A stretch of DNA of 64,000 nucleotides from Dechloromonas sp. UBA6271 (lineage in GTDB: Bacteria; Pseudomonadota; Gammaproteobacteria; Burkholderiales; Rhodocyclaceae). The first letter of the stretch is position 1. Every line of letters starts with the position of its first letter. Location: NCBI GenBank assembly GCA_002440665.1, contig DJUX01000047.1, positions 3,304-67,303 on the forward strand. Direction: 5' to 3'. Positions 56,151-64,000 of the stretch are shown piece by piece. Position numbers and translations under genes: made by a program. Below the pieces are notes generated by a model. It searched no databases. It saw nothing but the letters and a program-made list of their open reading frames with translations, and was not told the origin of the DNA.

Positions 56151-57064
56151 GCCCTGGGTGGCCAGGGATAGGTTTCGAATCTGAACAGCGTGGGTGAGTC
56201 GGTATCGATGATCCCGCGCGTCCAGCCCATCAACGGATAGCCGAACGTCTCGACGCGGGTGAAGTTGGTGATTTTTTTTCCGTTGCCGTCGCGCATCGGT
56301 TGATCGATGCGGCTCCGGTGGCTATCGCCATGAACCGCAACGACTTGTCCCGGAAAGCCTAGTGTTTCCTGGCGTAGGGTTTCGAGGAAATCCCGAAAGC
56401 CGCGAGGCGGCACGCCTTCCGAGAAGTGCTTGAAGCCGGGGTTGGCCTGGAAGAGCAGGACGATTCCCGCCAGTTTTTCGCGCCGGGCCAGCGCGAAGCT
56501 TTCCTTCAGCCAATCGAGCACGACCGGATTGCGGTCGACAAATTCACGCCGGGGTTCGGCGCGCATGCCGTAATTGTTGTCATCGCCCGGCAGGTTGAGC
56601 GTGACGAACAATACCGGGCCGACGCGGAACTGCGAGTGTTCGATGTAGGCGCCGGCCTGGCGTTCCAACGCAATTTTTTTCCGGCCCAGCGAATCTGGCT
56701 GTTGCCAGAACAGGGTACGCAGGTAGGCGAGACGTTCGAGCGGGTCGTAAGCGCCGTTCGAAACGCGTCCGCAATCGGTCCATTCGTTGTCGCCGGGAAC
56801 GAAAATGAAGGGCGCGGGATTGCCGTCGAAGAGTTGCTGCCGGTCCTTGAATACCGCGTCGTCGCAACGGCTCTGTCCGTTCTTGATATCCCCGATGTGG
56901 ACGACGAAGTCCACGTGGCTCTCGGCAATGGCATAGAGCATGCGCGGCAACTCGCGGCGTTCGCTGTCGGAATAGGGGGTGTCGCCGATCAACGCAAAAC
57001 GCCAGGTTTCGGCGCCGGCCAGTGCGGCCCAGCCGAGCAGCAGCACGGTCAGGCAGCGTTTCAC
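56144..57064 (-). CDS. Secreted calcineurin-like metallophosphoesterase
   Basis: A 306-residue exported phosphoesterase. The signal peptide KRCLTVLLLGWAALAGAETW is followed by metal motifs FALIGDTPYSD, VVHIGDIKNGQS, FVPGDNEWTDCG and VAVHGDSHRSRID. Substrate is unknown. The start is a GTG at 57064 overlapping the mutS stop as GTGA, so it is coupled to mutS. Two cysteines in the mature part (CDDAV, WTDCG) could pair. Confidence 0.82.
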   Translation of the reverse strand: MKRCLTVLLLGWAALAGAETWRFALIGDTPYSDSERRELPRMLYAIAESHVDFVVHIGDIKNGQSRCDDAVFKDRQQLFDGNPAPFIFVPGDNEWTDCGRVSNGAYDPLERLAYLRTLFWQQPDSLGRKKIALERQAGAYIEHSQFRVGPVLFVTLNLPGDDNNYGMRAEPRREFVDRNPVVLDWLKESFALARREKLAGIVLLFQANPGFKHFSEGVPPRGFRDFLETLRQETLGFPGQVVAVHGDSHRSRIDQPMRDGNGKKITNFTRVETFGYPLMGWTRGIIDTDSPTLFRFETYPWPPRAQ

Positions 57065-59640
57065 TTGAGCAGGGCCTTCAGTGCGTACAGGGCGTCGAGC
57101 GCTGCGCGCGGCGTCAGGCTGTCCGGGTCGAGGGCGGTGAGTTGCTCGATGGCTGGATGGGGCTCGGCTTCGGCCGGCTCAGGGTCGCCCTGAGCGAAAA
57201 GGTCAGGCTGCAGCGGGTCGACCGCAGCCCGTTGCTCGAACTCGCGCAACTGCTTGCGGGCAGCACGGACGACGGTGTTCGGAATGCCGGCCAGCGCGGC
57301 GACCTGGATGCCGTAGCTCTGGTTGGCCGGGCCTTCTTCGACGGCGTGCAGGAAGACGATGCGGTCGTTGTGTTCGACGGCGTCGAGATGAACGTTGGCC
57401 AGTTCGGAGTATTCGTGCGAGAGCCGGGTCAGTTCGAAGTAATGCGTGGCGAACAGCGTCAGGCAGCGGTTTTTGTCGATCAGGTGGCGCAGGATGGCGA
57501 AGGCCAGCGCCATGCCGTCGAAGGTCGAGGTGCCGCGGCCGATTTCGTCCATCAGCACCAGGCTGTTCGGCGTCGCGTGATGCAGGATGGCGGCGGCTTC
57601 GGTCATCTCGACCATGAAGGTCGAACGTCCGGAAGCGAGATCGTCGGAGGCGCCGATGCGGGTGAAGATGCGGTCTAGCGGGCCGAGGACGACGCGATCG
57701 GCCGGCACGTAGCTGCCGATGTGGGCGAGCAGGGCGATCAGCGCCACCTGCCGCATGTAGGTCGATTTACCGCCCATGTTGGGGCCGGTGATCAGCAGCA
57801 GGCGGCGGTTCTCGGCAAGGAGGCAGTCGTTGGCGATGAAGGTCTCGGCGCTGTTGGCCATTTCGCCTTCGACGACCGGGTGACGGCCGCCGGTTACGGT
57901 CAACCCGGTTTCCGGGGCAAATTCCGGTTTGCTCCAGTTGCGCTTCAAGGCGGTGTCGGCGAAGCAGGCCAGCAGGTCGAGCTGGGCGACGGCACGGGCG
58001 ATGGTCTGCAGGGTCGGCACCGCCGGCAGCAGTTCGTCGAGGATCACCTCGTAGAGCAGCTTCTCGCGGGCCAGCGAGCGTTCCTGCGCCGACAGTGCCT
58101 TGTCCTCGAAGGCCTTCAGTTCCGGCGTGATGTAACGCTCGGCGTTCTTCAGTGTCTGGCGCCGGCGGTAATCGTCGGGAATCTTGTCGGTGTGGGCATG
58201 CGTGACCTCGATGTAGAAGCCATGCACCTTGTTGTATTCGACCTTGAGGCTGGCGATTCCGGTGCGTTCGCGCTCGCGGACCTCCATGTCGACCAGGTAG
58301 GCGCCGCAGTTGTCGTTGAGCGAGCGCAGCTCGTCGAGTTCGGCATCGTAGCCAGGCGCGATGGCGCCACCATCGCGGATCTGGGCCGCCGGTTCGGCGG
58401 CGATGGCGCGGACCAGCAGATCTAGCGCCGATAGCGGCGTTTCCAGATGGGCGTGGAGTTCGTCGAGCAGCAGGGTGGTGGCGCCGGTGAACGGCGCGCG
58501 CAACGAGCTCAGACGGGCCAGCGATTCGCGCAGGCTGGCCAGATCGCGTGGCCGAGCGTTGCGCAAGGCGATACGGCCGGCGATGCGCTCGATGTCAGCA
58601 ATCCCCTTGAGTTCGCGGCGGACTTCGCCGGCCATCCGGCCATAGTCTTCCAGCAAGGCTTCGACCGCACCATGGCGGGCGGCGGGAATGTCGCGTTCGC
58701 GCAGCGGGTGGTGCAGCGTGTGGCGCAGCAGGCGTGAACCCATGCTCGTCACGCAATTGTCGAGCAGCGAAAACAGCGTCGGCGAGGGTTGGCCACGCAG
58801 GGTTTCGGTCAATTCCAGGTTGCGCCGGGTGGCGAGGTCGAGGCCGAGGTAGGCGCCTTCGAGTTCCACGGTCAACGCCCGCAAATGCGGCAATTTCCCG
58901 GACTGCGTGGCCTGCGCGTATTGCAGTAGCGCACCGGCGGCGGCGATCGATGGCCTGAGTCCTTCGGCGCCAAAACCGGCCAGCGAAGCGACCTGGAATT
59001 GTTCGCATAACAGGCGCCGGGCCGAGTCGAATTCGAAATACCAGTCCGGCTGGCGGGTGCGCGCCGCATCCCGGGCAAAATCCGGCGACCAGGATTCCGG
59101 GTAGAGAATTTCGGCCGGGCGGATGCGTTCCAGCGTCGCCGGAATCTGCTCAACCGGTATTTCGGTCAGGATGAACTCGCCGCTGGCCAAGTTCAGCCGC
59201 GCCAGCCCGGCGGTATTGCGCGCGGTGGTGATAGCCAGCAGCCAGATGTCCTGCTTGTCGTCGATCAGCGCCGCATCGGTCAGCGTGCCGGGCGTGACGA
59301 TGCGCGACACCGCACGCTCGACCGGCCCCTTGCTCGTCGCCGGGTCGCCGATCTGTTCGCAGATCACCACCGATTCACCGGATTTGACCAGCTTGGCGAG
59401 ATACGGCTCGAGCGAGTGGAAAGGCACGCCGGCCATCTTGATCGGCACCCCGGCCGACTGACCGCGCGTGGTCAGCGTGATGTCGAGCAAGCGCGCTGCC
59501 TTCTCGGCATCCTCGTAGAACAACTCGTAGAAATCGCCCATCCGGTAGAAAAGCAACGTATTCGGATGGCCCGCCTTGAGCGCGAAATACTGCTGCATCA
59601 TCGGTGTATGTTTGGAGAGGTCGGGTGATTCGATGGCCAT
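57061..59640 (-). CDS. mutS: DNA mismatch repair protein MutS
   Basis: MutS, 859 residues, recognises base mismatches. The mismatch-binding motif FYRMGDFYELFYEDAE lies near residues 29-44, the ATPase has ITGPNMGGKSTYMRQVA and VLMDEIGRGTSTFDGMALA, with the composite HYFELTRL. The C-terminal region before residue 859 is short and variable and contains AAVDPLQPDLFAQGD. The downstream metallophosphoesterase is coupled. All core parts are present. Confidence 0.97.
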   Translation of the reverse strand: MAIESPDLSKHTPMMQQYFALKAGHPNTLLFYRMGDFYELFYEDAEKAARLLDITLTTRGQSAGVPIKMAGVPFHSLEPYLAKLVKSGESVVICEQIGDPATSKGPVERAVSRIVTPGTLTDAALIDDKQDIWLLAITTARNTAGLARLNLASGEFILTEIPVEQIPATLERIRPAEILYPESWSPDFARDAARTRQPDWYFEFDSARRLLCEQFQVASLAGFGAEGLRPSIAAAGALLQYAQATQSGKLPHLRALTVELEGAYLGLDLATRRNLELTETLRGQPSPTLFSLLDNCVTSMGSRLLRHTLHHPLRERDIPAARHGAVEALLEDYGRMAGEVRRELKGIADIERIAGRIALRNARPRDLASLRESLARLSSLRAPFTGATTLLLDELHAHLETPLSALDLLVRAIAAEPAAQIRDGGAIAPGYDAELDELRSLNDNCGAYLVDMEVRERERTGIASLKVEYNKVHGFYIEVTHAHTDKIPDDYRRRQTLKNAERYITPELKAFEDKALSAQERSLAREKLLYEVILDELLPAVPTLQTIARAVAQLDLLACFADTALKRNWSKPEFAPETGLTVTGGRHPVVEGEMANSAETFIANDCLLAENRRLLLITGPNMGGKSTYMRQVALIALLAHIGSYVPADRVVLGPLDRIFTRIGASDDLASGRSTFMVEMTEAAAILHHATPNSLVLMDEIGRGTSTFDGMALAFAILRHLIDKNRCLTLFATHYFELTRLSHEYSELANVHLDAVEHNDRIVFLHAVEEGPANQSYGIQVAALAGIPNTVVRAARKQLREFEQRAAVDPLQPDLFAQGDPEPAEAEPHPAIEQLTALDPDSLTPRAALDALYALKALLK

Positions 59641-59685
59641 TGATTCAGGACGACTGGATGGGGCGGCAGGGGCGCAATTGTCCCA

Positions 59686-61332
59686 TCAACGGGCGGCGCC
59701 TGTCACCGCTGCCGGTTGGTCGGCCAGCAGTTCGATCAGTTGTGGACCGCCAGATTGAATAGCCTGGCGCAGGGTGCTGCGGAATGCGTCATTGCTGTCA
59801 GCTTTTGCGTAACCGAGGCTGAAGGTTAGCGCGGCATGTTCGAAACTGATTTGCTGTGGCGTGCGCCAGCCCTGTTCGAATTCAGGCAGGGCGATCTGGG
59901 GCAGAAAATCGAAAATACCCCCTCCGCCATTGTTGACCGCAACAATGATCGCATCGCGTCCTCGCGCCAGCGCCAGTCCACCGAGATCGTGCTGGCAGGT
60001 GAGGTCGCCAAGGAGGGCGACGACGCGGCCATGGACGGCGGCGATGCCCAGCGCGCTAGAGATATTGCCGTCGATGCCGCTGGCGCCGCGGTTGCCGTAG
60101 AAGGCCAGGGGTTTTTCGCCACTGCCGGAAGCGCTGTCCAGTTGGCGGATGGCCAGCGAGTTGCCGACGAACAGCGGCGTGTTGGCAGGCAACTCGTCGA
60201 GCAGCGCTGCAATGTGTCCCGTGGTCGCGTTGTCTGGTCGTGCCGCAGCGTCAATGTCCATGAAACTTTTCAGCCAGCCGGCAGGCGCGGCAGCGGGGGC
60301 CGCCGCCAGCAGTGCCCGGCATGCGGCGAGGGGATCGGAGCGCAGCAAATGGGTAAGGCGGTGCGTCGGATCGCTCCAGCGCGGCCAGGGTTCGACCAGA
60401 ACATGGATGGCCGAGCTGCTGGTGACGTAGGTTTGCAGGTGGCGGGTGACCGGAAAGGCGCCGACGCGCAAAACCCAATCAGGCCGGCGCGCTTCGGCTG
60501 CCTTAGGGTCGGCCAGCCAGAGGTTGTAGCGGACGCAGAGATGCGAGCGGTCATGCGGACCGAAGCGCAGGTTGGACAGCGGCTCAGCGAGAATCGGGCA
60601 GGCCAGGTGGGAGGCGAGTGCGGTCAACGCCTCGGCAAGGCCGTTTTCCATCGGCAGTTCGCCGCAGACGATGATGCCTGGCCGGCCGGAGATGGTTTGG
60701 CTCAGCGCGCGAATATCATCTTCGCTCGGTCGTAATTCGGGACGGGAAACGACAATTTTTCCCGGCGGGCCAGGTATTGAAGTTGCAGTTGCCGGCAGCA
60801 GTGGTTCGCGGAACGGCTGGTTGATGTGCACCGGCCCAGGATGCGGCCAGCAGGCCTGTTCACATGCCCGGGCGGTGAGATGCTGGAGATAGGCCGGGTC
60901 GAAACCATCCTCCGGTGTGCCGAGGAGGTGGCTGGCGCGGACATGTGAGCCGAAGAGTCCGCGTTGATCGATGGTCTGGTTGGCGCCGCAGCCGTGCAGT
61001 TCCGGCGGCCGGTCGGCGGATATCGCGATCAGCGGTACGCCGGCCTGGCTGGCTTCGATGACGGCCGGCAGCCAGTTGGCCGGGGCCGTGCCGGAAGTGG
61101 CGAGCAGCAGCGCCGGGCGGCGGCTGGCCTTGGCGATGCCGAGCGCGAAAAATGCTGCGCTGCGCTCGTCGACCGCAACCGTGCAATCCAGTCCGGGCTG
61201 GCGGAGCATGGCCAGGGCTAGGGGCGTCGAGCGGGAGCCAGGAGAAATCACCGCATGTTTGACCCCGGCGGCGGCGAAGCTGGCGACCATCGTCTGCGAC
61301 CAGAGAAAGTTGAGTGTGCCGGTGTCGGTCAT
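59686..61332 (-). CDS. menD: MenD, menaquinone biosynthesis synthase
   Basis: The 548-residue thiamine diphosphate enzyme 2-succinyl-5-enolpyruvyl-6-hydroxy-3-cyclohexene-1-carboxylate synthase. Motifs are KHAVISPGSRSTPLALAM, VDERSAAFFALGIAKASR, LATSGTAPANWLPAVIEAS, SADRPPELHGCGANQTIDQ, and the ThDP-binding VALLGDLTCQHDLGGLAL, VNNGGGGIFDFLP. No other men genes are in the window. ATG 61332 gives the family start. Confidence 0.93.
   Translation of the reverse strand: MTDTGTLNFLWSQTMVASFAAAGVKHAVISPGSRSTPLALAMLRQPGLDCTVAVDERSAAFFALGIAKASRRPALLLATSGTAPANWLPAVIEASQAGVPLIAISADRPPELHGCGANQTIDQRGLFGSHVRASHLLGTPEDGFDPAYLQHLTARACEQACWPHPGPVHINQPFREPLLPATATSIPGPPGKIVVSRPELRPSEDDIRALSQTISGRPGIIVCGELPMENGLAEALTALASHLACPILAEPLSNLRFGPHDRSHLCVRYNLWLADPKAAEARRPDWVLRVGAFPVTRHLQTYVTSSSAIHVLVEPWPRWSDPTHRLTHLLRSDPLAACRALLAAAPAAAPAGWLKSFMDIDAAARPDNATTGHIAALLDELPANTPLFVGNSLAIRQLDSASGSGEKPLAFYGNRGASGIDGNISSALGIAAVHGRVVALLGDLTCQHDLGGLALARGRDAIIVAVNNGGGGIFDFLPQIALPEFEQGWRTPQQISFEHAALTFSLGYAKADSNDAFRSTLRQAIQSGGPQLIELLADQPAAVTGAAR
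59911..59946 (+). repeat. Relaxed copy of the dispersed element inside menD
   Basis: GAAAAT at 59911 and GTTGACCGCAACAAT at 59932, again 21 bases apart. It encodes the conserved MenD stretch IVAVNNGGGGIFDF, so protein conservation alone could explain it. Confidence 0.3.
61147..61182 (+). repeat. Relaxed copy of the dispersed element inside menD (second)
   Basis: GAAAAA at 61147 and GTCGACCGCAACCGT at 61168, 21 bases apart. It encodes the MenD motif TVAVDERSAAFF, so coincidence through codon use is possible. Confidence 0.3.
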
Positions 61333-61460
61333 TTGGGGCGATTCTGAACAAAATACTGGATTGTAGTGGGAAGCGCGCCGCGCACCTGCCCGAAATGGGC
61401 GCGCTATGCTATGATGCGCGCCGTTCTGAGGTGTTCCGGCCAGCCGGGATACCAATCAGT

Positions 61461-61537
61461 GGAGTGGTAGTTCAGTTGGTTAGAATACCGGCCTGTCACG
61501 CCGGGGGTCGCGGGTTCGAGTCCCGTCCACTCCGCCA
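61461..61537 (+). tRNA. tRNA-Asp (anticodon GTC)
   Basis: A 77-base tRNA. The acceptor stem GGAGTGG (61461-61467) pairs with CCACTCC (61527-61533), the discriminator is G and CCA is encoded (61535-61537). The anticodon stem is CCGGC/GCCGG with loop CTGTCAC, anticodon GTC at 61495-61497. The T-arm GCGGGTTCGAGTCCCGT is typical. Integrase-like remains begin about 110 bases downstream. Confidence 0.97.
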
Positions 61538-61538
61538 A

Positions 61539-61572
61539 CCATTTCGTAAGTCATTGTTCTGGAATGAAATGG
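61539..61572 (+). other. Inverted repeat directly after tRNA-Asp
   Basis: CCATTTC (61539-61545) pairs with GAAATGG (61566-61572), with inner CATT/AATG able to pair. No T-run follows. It may aid tRNA 3' processing or be left from an attachment region. Confidence 0.35.
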
Positions 61573-61645
61573 CTCCAGGCAGTGGCTTTCAATGGCAGCC
61601 ACGATACACCGGGCTGGTACACCGCTGTCTAAAACGGACGGTCGC

Positions 61646-62047
61646 GTGACACAACAGACACGGCTTCACAAGCGCGGTAATGTCTATTGCTTTCGCGCCA
61701 GGATTCCCCAAAGCATCCAGCATCTCTACGCTCCACAGACTGAAATCAAGTTCAGCCTGAGGACAGCTTCCCTCAAGGAAGCCAAGGCCCTGGTCAATCA
61801 GTTCTCGGTAAGGTACGACGCCGAATTCGATTTGCAGCAACAGGCGCTGGAGTCGCGGGGAGCCTTGACCACCGGCACCATGCCGAGCAGCGCGATGCCG
61901 TATGCCAATCATTACGTCAGATTGTCCGAAGGTATTGGCGCGCGAGCGGCACGAACGGATGCTGGAGCAAGCTGCGCGACACGGTTCTCGGCGGCAGCTT
62001 CCTTGGCATTGCCGCCGTTCCTTGCTTTCATGAAACTCAGTGAATGA
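61646..62047 (+). pseudogene. Remnant of a tyrosine recombinase (DUF6538 N-terminal domain only)
   Basis: A 133-codon frame with a GTG start at 61646. The first 60 residues (RLHKRGNVYCFRARIP, QTEIKFSLRTASLKEAKALV, VRYDAEF) match the DUF6538-type N-terminal domain of phage and island integrases. After that the sequence loses any integrase likeness, and a downstream stretch in another frame (RERHERMLEQAARH) suggests a frameshift. The catalytic domain is missing. It lies in the same direction as tRNA-Asp, about 110 bases from its end, the usual place for an island integrase. Confidence 0.65.
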
Positions 62048-62139
62048 ATACTCCTACCCTTTTTGGGGGGGAACGAACGGCTCTTCATCAGCTATCTTTC
62101 GTTGGTACTGGAAACCAACAACGATTCGAGGAGACAAAC

Positions 62140-63786
62140 ATGTCCGTTGACCAAGTCAAAGTTACGCCTTCAGCCTATACCTACCCGCTGCTGATCAAGC
62201 AATTGCTGCACACACCGATGGCGACTGCGGCGGATCAGGAAATCGTCTATCGCGATTCGCACCGCATGACTTATCGCGATCTGTTCGCCCGCATTGGCCG
62301 CCTGGCCAACACGCTGTCGGGCCTTGGCGTCGGACAGGGGGACACGGTTGCCGTCATGGACTGGGACAGCCACCGTTACCTGGAGTGTTTCTTCGGTGTG
62401 CCGATGATGGGTGCCGTGCTGCAGATGGTGAATGTCCGCCTGTCGCCGGAGCAGGTTCTGTACACGCTCAACCACGCCAAGGCCGATGTCATTTTGGTCA
62501 ATGCGGAATTCGTACCCTTGCTGGCGATCATCAAGGACCAGCTGGAAACGGTGAAGAAGTTCGTCCTGATCAGCGACGAGGGCGGTGACATGGCCTCGTT
62601 CAAGATCCCGTTCGCCGGCGAATACGAGGCGCTGCTCGGCCAGGCATCCTCGCAGTACAACTTCCCCGACTTCGACGAGAACACCCGCGCCACGACCTTC
62701 TACACCACCGGCACCACCGGCCTGCCGAAGGGCGTCTACTTCAGCCATCGCCAGCTGGTGCTGCACACCCTGGCCGTCGCCACCCAACTCTGCGCCTCGA
62801 CCGAACAGGGCCGCCTGCATCGCGGCGACGTCTACATGCCGATCACGCCGATGTTCCACGTTCATGCCTGGGGCCTGCCCTACATCGCTACCATGCTCGG
62901 CCTGAAGCAGGTCTATCCCGGCCGTTATGCGCCGGATACGCTGGCTCAGTACATTCGCGACGAGAAGGTGACCTTCTCGCACTGCGTGCCGACCATCCTG
63001 CATATGTTGCTTTCCAGCGCAGCCGCCAAGGACGTCGATTTCTCCAACTGGAAGGTCATCATCGGCGGCGCAGCCTTCCCCAAGGGCATGGCAGCCATGG
63101 CTCTGGCCCGCGGTATCGACGTCTTCGCCGGCTATGGCATGTCTGAAACCTGCCCGATCCTGACCATCGCCCGCGTCCCGCCCGAGGTGGCGGCGGACGA
63201 TGCCGAAGGCCAGGCTGAAGAGCGCATCCGCACCGGCTACCCGGCGCCGCTGGTCGACCTGCGCACGGTCGACGGCGACCTGCTCGACATGCCGCGCGAC
63301 GGCAAGAGCCCGGGCGAAATAGTCGTCCGCACGCCGTGGGTGACCATGGGCTACCTGCACAATCCGGCAGCTTCCGAAGACCTGTGGGCTGGCGGCTACC
63401 TGCACACCGGCGACATCGGTGTGATCGATGCCAAGGGCTGCCTGCAGGTCACCGACCGCATGAAGGACGTCATCAAGACCGGCGGTGAATGGATTTCCTC
63501 GCTCGAACTGGAAAGCATCATCTCCGACCATCCGGCAGTCAACGAAGTAGCGGTGGTCGGCATCAAGGACGACAAGTGGGGCGAGCGTCCGCTGCCGCTG
63601 ATCGTGCTCAAGGAAGGCCAGTCGGCCACCCTCGAGGATATCAAGCGCCACGTTCAGAAGCATGCCGACGCCGGCCATATCTCCCGCTACGCGATTCCCG
63701 ACCAGGTGCGTTTCGTCGATAGCCTGGCCAAGACCAGCGTCGGAAAACTCAACAAAAAGGTCATGCGCGAACAGATCGTCGGCTGA
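62140..63786 (+). CDS. Fatty acid--CoA ligase (AlkK-like acyl-CoA synthetase)
   Basis: A 548-residue adenylating ligase, close to the medium-chain AlkK type. Motifs are FYTTGTTGLPKGVYFSHR (P-loop), MFHVHAWGLPYIATMLG, GYGMSETCPILTIA, HTGDIGVIDAKGCLQVTDRM and the C-terminal KTSVGKLNKK with the catalytic Lys. ATG 62140 follows GAGGAGACAAAC. The next gene is a 3-hydroxyacyl-CoA dehydrogenase, so the pair serves beta-oxidation. Confidence 0.9.
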   Translation: MSVDQVKVTPSAYTYPLLIKQLLHTPMATAADQEIVYRDSHRMTYRDLFARIGRLANTLSGLGVGQGDTVAVMDWDSHRYLECFFGVPMMGAVLQMVNVRLSPEQVLYTLNHAKADVILVNAEFVPLLAIIKDQLETVKKFVLISDEGGDMASFKIPFAGEYEALLGQASSQYNFPDFDENTRATTFYTTGTTGLPKGVYFSHRQLVLHTLAVATQLCASTEQGRLHRGDVYMPITPMFHVHAWGLPYIATMLGLKQVYPGRYAPDTLAQYIRDEKVTFSHCVPTILHMLLSSAAAKDVDFSNWKVIIGGAAFPKGMAAMALARGIDVFAGYGMSETCPILTIARVPPEVAADDAEGQAEERIRTGYPAPLVDLRTVDGDLLDMPRDGKSPGEIVVRTPWVTMGYLHNPAASEDLWAGGYLHTGDIGVIDAKGCLQVTDRMKDVIKTGGEWISSLELESIISDHPAVNEVAVVGIKDDKWGERPLPLIVLKEGQSATLEDIKRHVQKHADAGHISRYAIPDQVRFVDSLAKTSVGKLNKKVMREQIVG

Positions 63787-63811
63787 TCGATAAAACCATC
63801 AGGAGATTTTT

Positions 63812-64000
63812 GTGAGAAAACTGCAGGTAAAGAAAGCTGCCGTCCTCGGCGCCGGTGTCATGGGCGCGCAGATTGCGGCGCACCTGGCGAATGCCAACGT
63901 CCCGGTGGTGCTGTTCGACCTTCCCGCGAAGGAAGGCGACAAGAACGGCATCGTGAAGAAGGCCCTCGACGGCCTCAGGAAACTCGACCCGGCCCCGCTG
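63812..64000 (+). CDS. 3-hydroxyacyl-CoA dehydrogenase (start only, cut by window edge)
   Basis: 63 codons of a protein continuing past the window. It starts with GTG at 63812 after an AGGAG site. The NAD-binding motif KKAAVLGAGVMGAQIAAHLA and the following VPVVLFDL are those of the beta-oxidation dehydrogenase (FadB/FadN group). Its place 26 bases after the acyl-CoA ligase supports that role. The later domains cannot be seen. Confidence 0.85.
   Translation, partial: MRKLQVKKAAVLGAGVMGAQIAAHLANANVPVVLFDLPAKEGDKNGIVKKALDGLRKLDPAPL

Noticed and set aside
57196..57231. Possible copy of the dispersed element in mutS
   Set aside because: The offset is right but the core matches only to GTCGACCGCA, and it encodes a plausible MutS tail (AAVDPLQPDLF). 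Counted only as a relaxed match.

Overview
This window is a gene-dense, GC-rich (about 65%) stretch of a betaproteobacterial chromosome. Gene content and order (pyrG-kdsA-eno-ftsB in a row, aat-bpt, minCDE, NnrS, etfBA beside ETF-QO, an orphan menD) and the protein style point to the Rhodocyclales, most like Dechloromonas/Azonexus. That placement is inference, because no search was run. Nearly everything is core metabolism or housekeeping. The only trace of mobile DNA is a decayed integrase beside a tRNA-Asp gene.

Layout. 1-3355: sbcC (cut by the window edge) and sbcD on the minus strand, then divergent glpE and a tiny coupled reading frame. 3422-7782: an HD-GYP protein, glpD and glpK (glycerol use), minus strand. 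7990-14671: a DUF4202 gene, then a tightly packed minus-strand run (fbpC, aat, bpt, a MliC-YbaY fusion, an NnrS-like protein, a small secreted protein, a CapA-like protein). 14913-18093: the rest of an iron(III) ABC transporter, fbpB on plus and fbpA on minus, each with a Fur-like site. 18217-22895: an NlpC/P60 peptidase, then acuI, a receiver-GGDEF-like regulator and prpE (propionate/acrylate CoA metabolism). 23029-27938: ppx coupled to a four-gene Mla-type lipid transporter. 27935-33792: a TetR regulator with two palindromic operators, divergent from etfB-etfA-acyl-CoA dehydrogenase-ETF-QO, an electron route from acyl-CoA to quinone. 33894-37822: DUF485-actP acetate uptake, and minCDE on the minus strand. 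38170-42833: a five-gene branched-chain-type ABC transporter. 42966-46445: DUF2249 protein, polytopic membrane protein, thrC, methyltransferase. 46432-50870: minus-strand small membrane protein, nadC, nnr, deacetylase, thioredoxin-TPR protein. 50974-56150: pyrG, kdsA, eno, ftsB, peroxiredoxin, slyD. 56144-61332: metallophosphoesterase, mutS, menD (minus). 61461-64000: tRNA-Asp, integrase relic, fatty acyl-CoA ligase and the start of a 3-hydroxyacyl-CoA dehydrogenase.

The metabolic theme is aerobic or respiratory use of small acids and fatty acids: acetate import, propionate and fatty acid activation, acyl-CoA oxidation through ETF, and glycerol entry.

The most interesting unexplained structure is a short dispersed element. 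A 15-base core, GTCGACCGCAACAGG, occurs exactly four times and near-exactly several more times. Each copy has an A/T-rich block (often GAAAAT) starting exactly 21 bases upstream of the core. Copies lie between genes, across a start codon, across a stop codon and inside genes. Chance alone is very unlikely to give four exact 15-mers in 64 kb, and I could not match the element to any known class.
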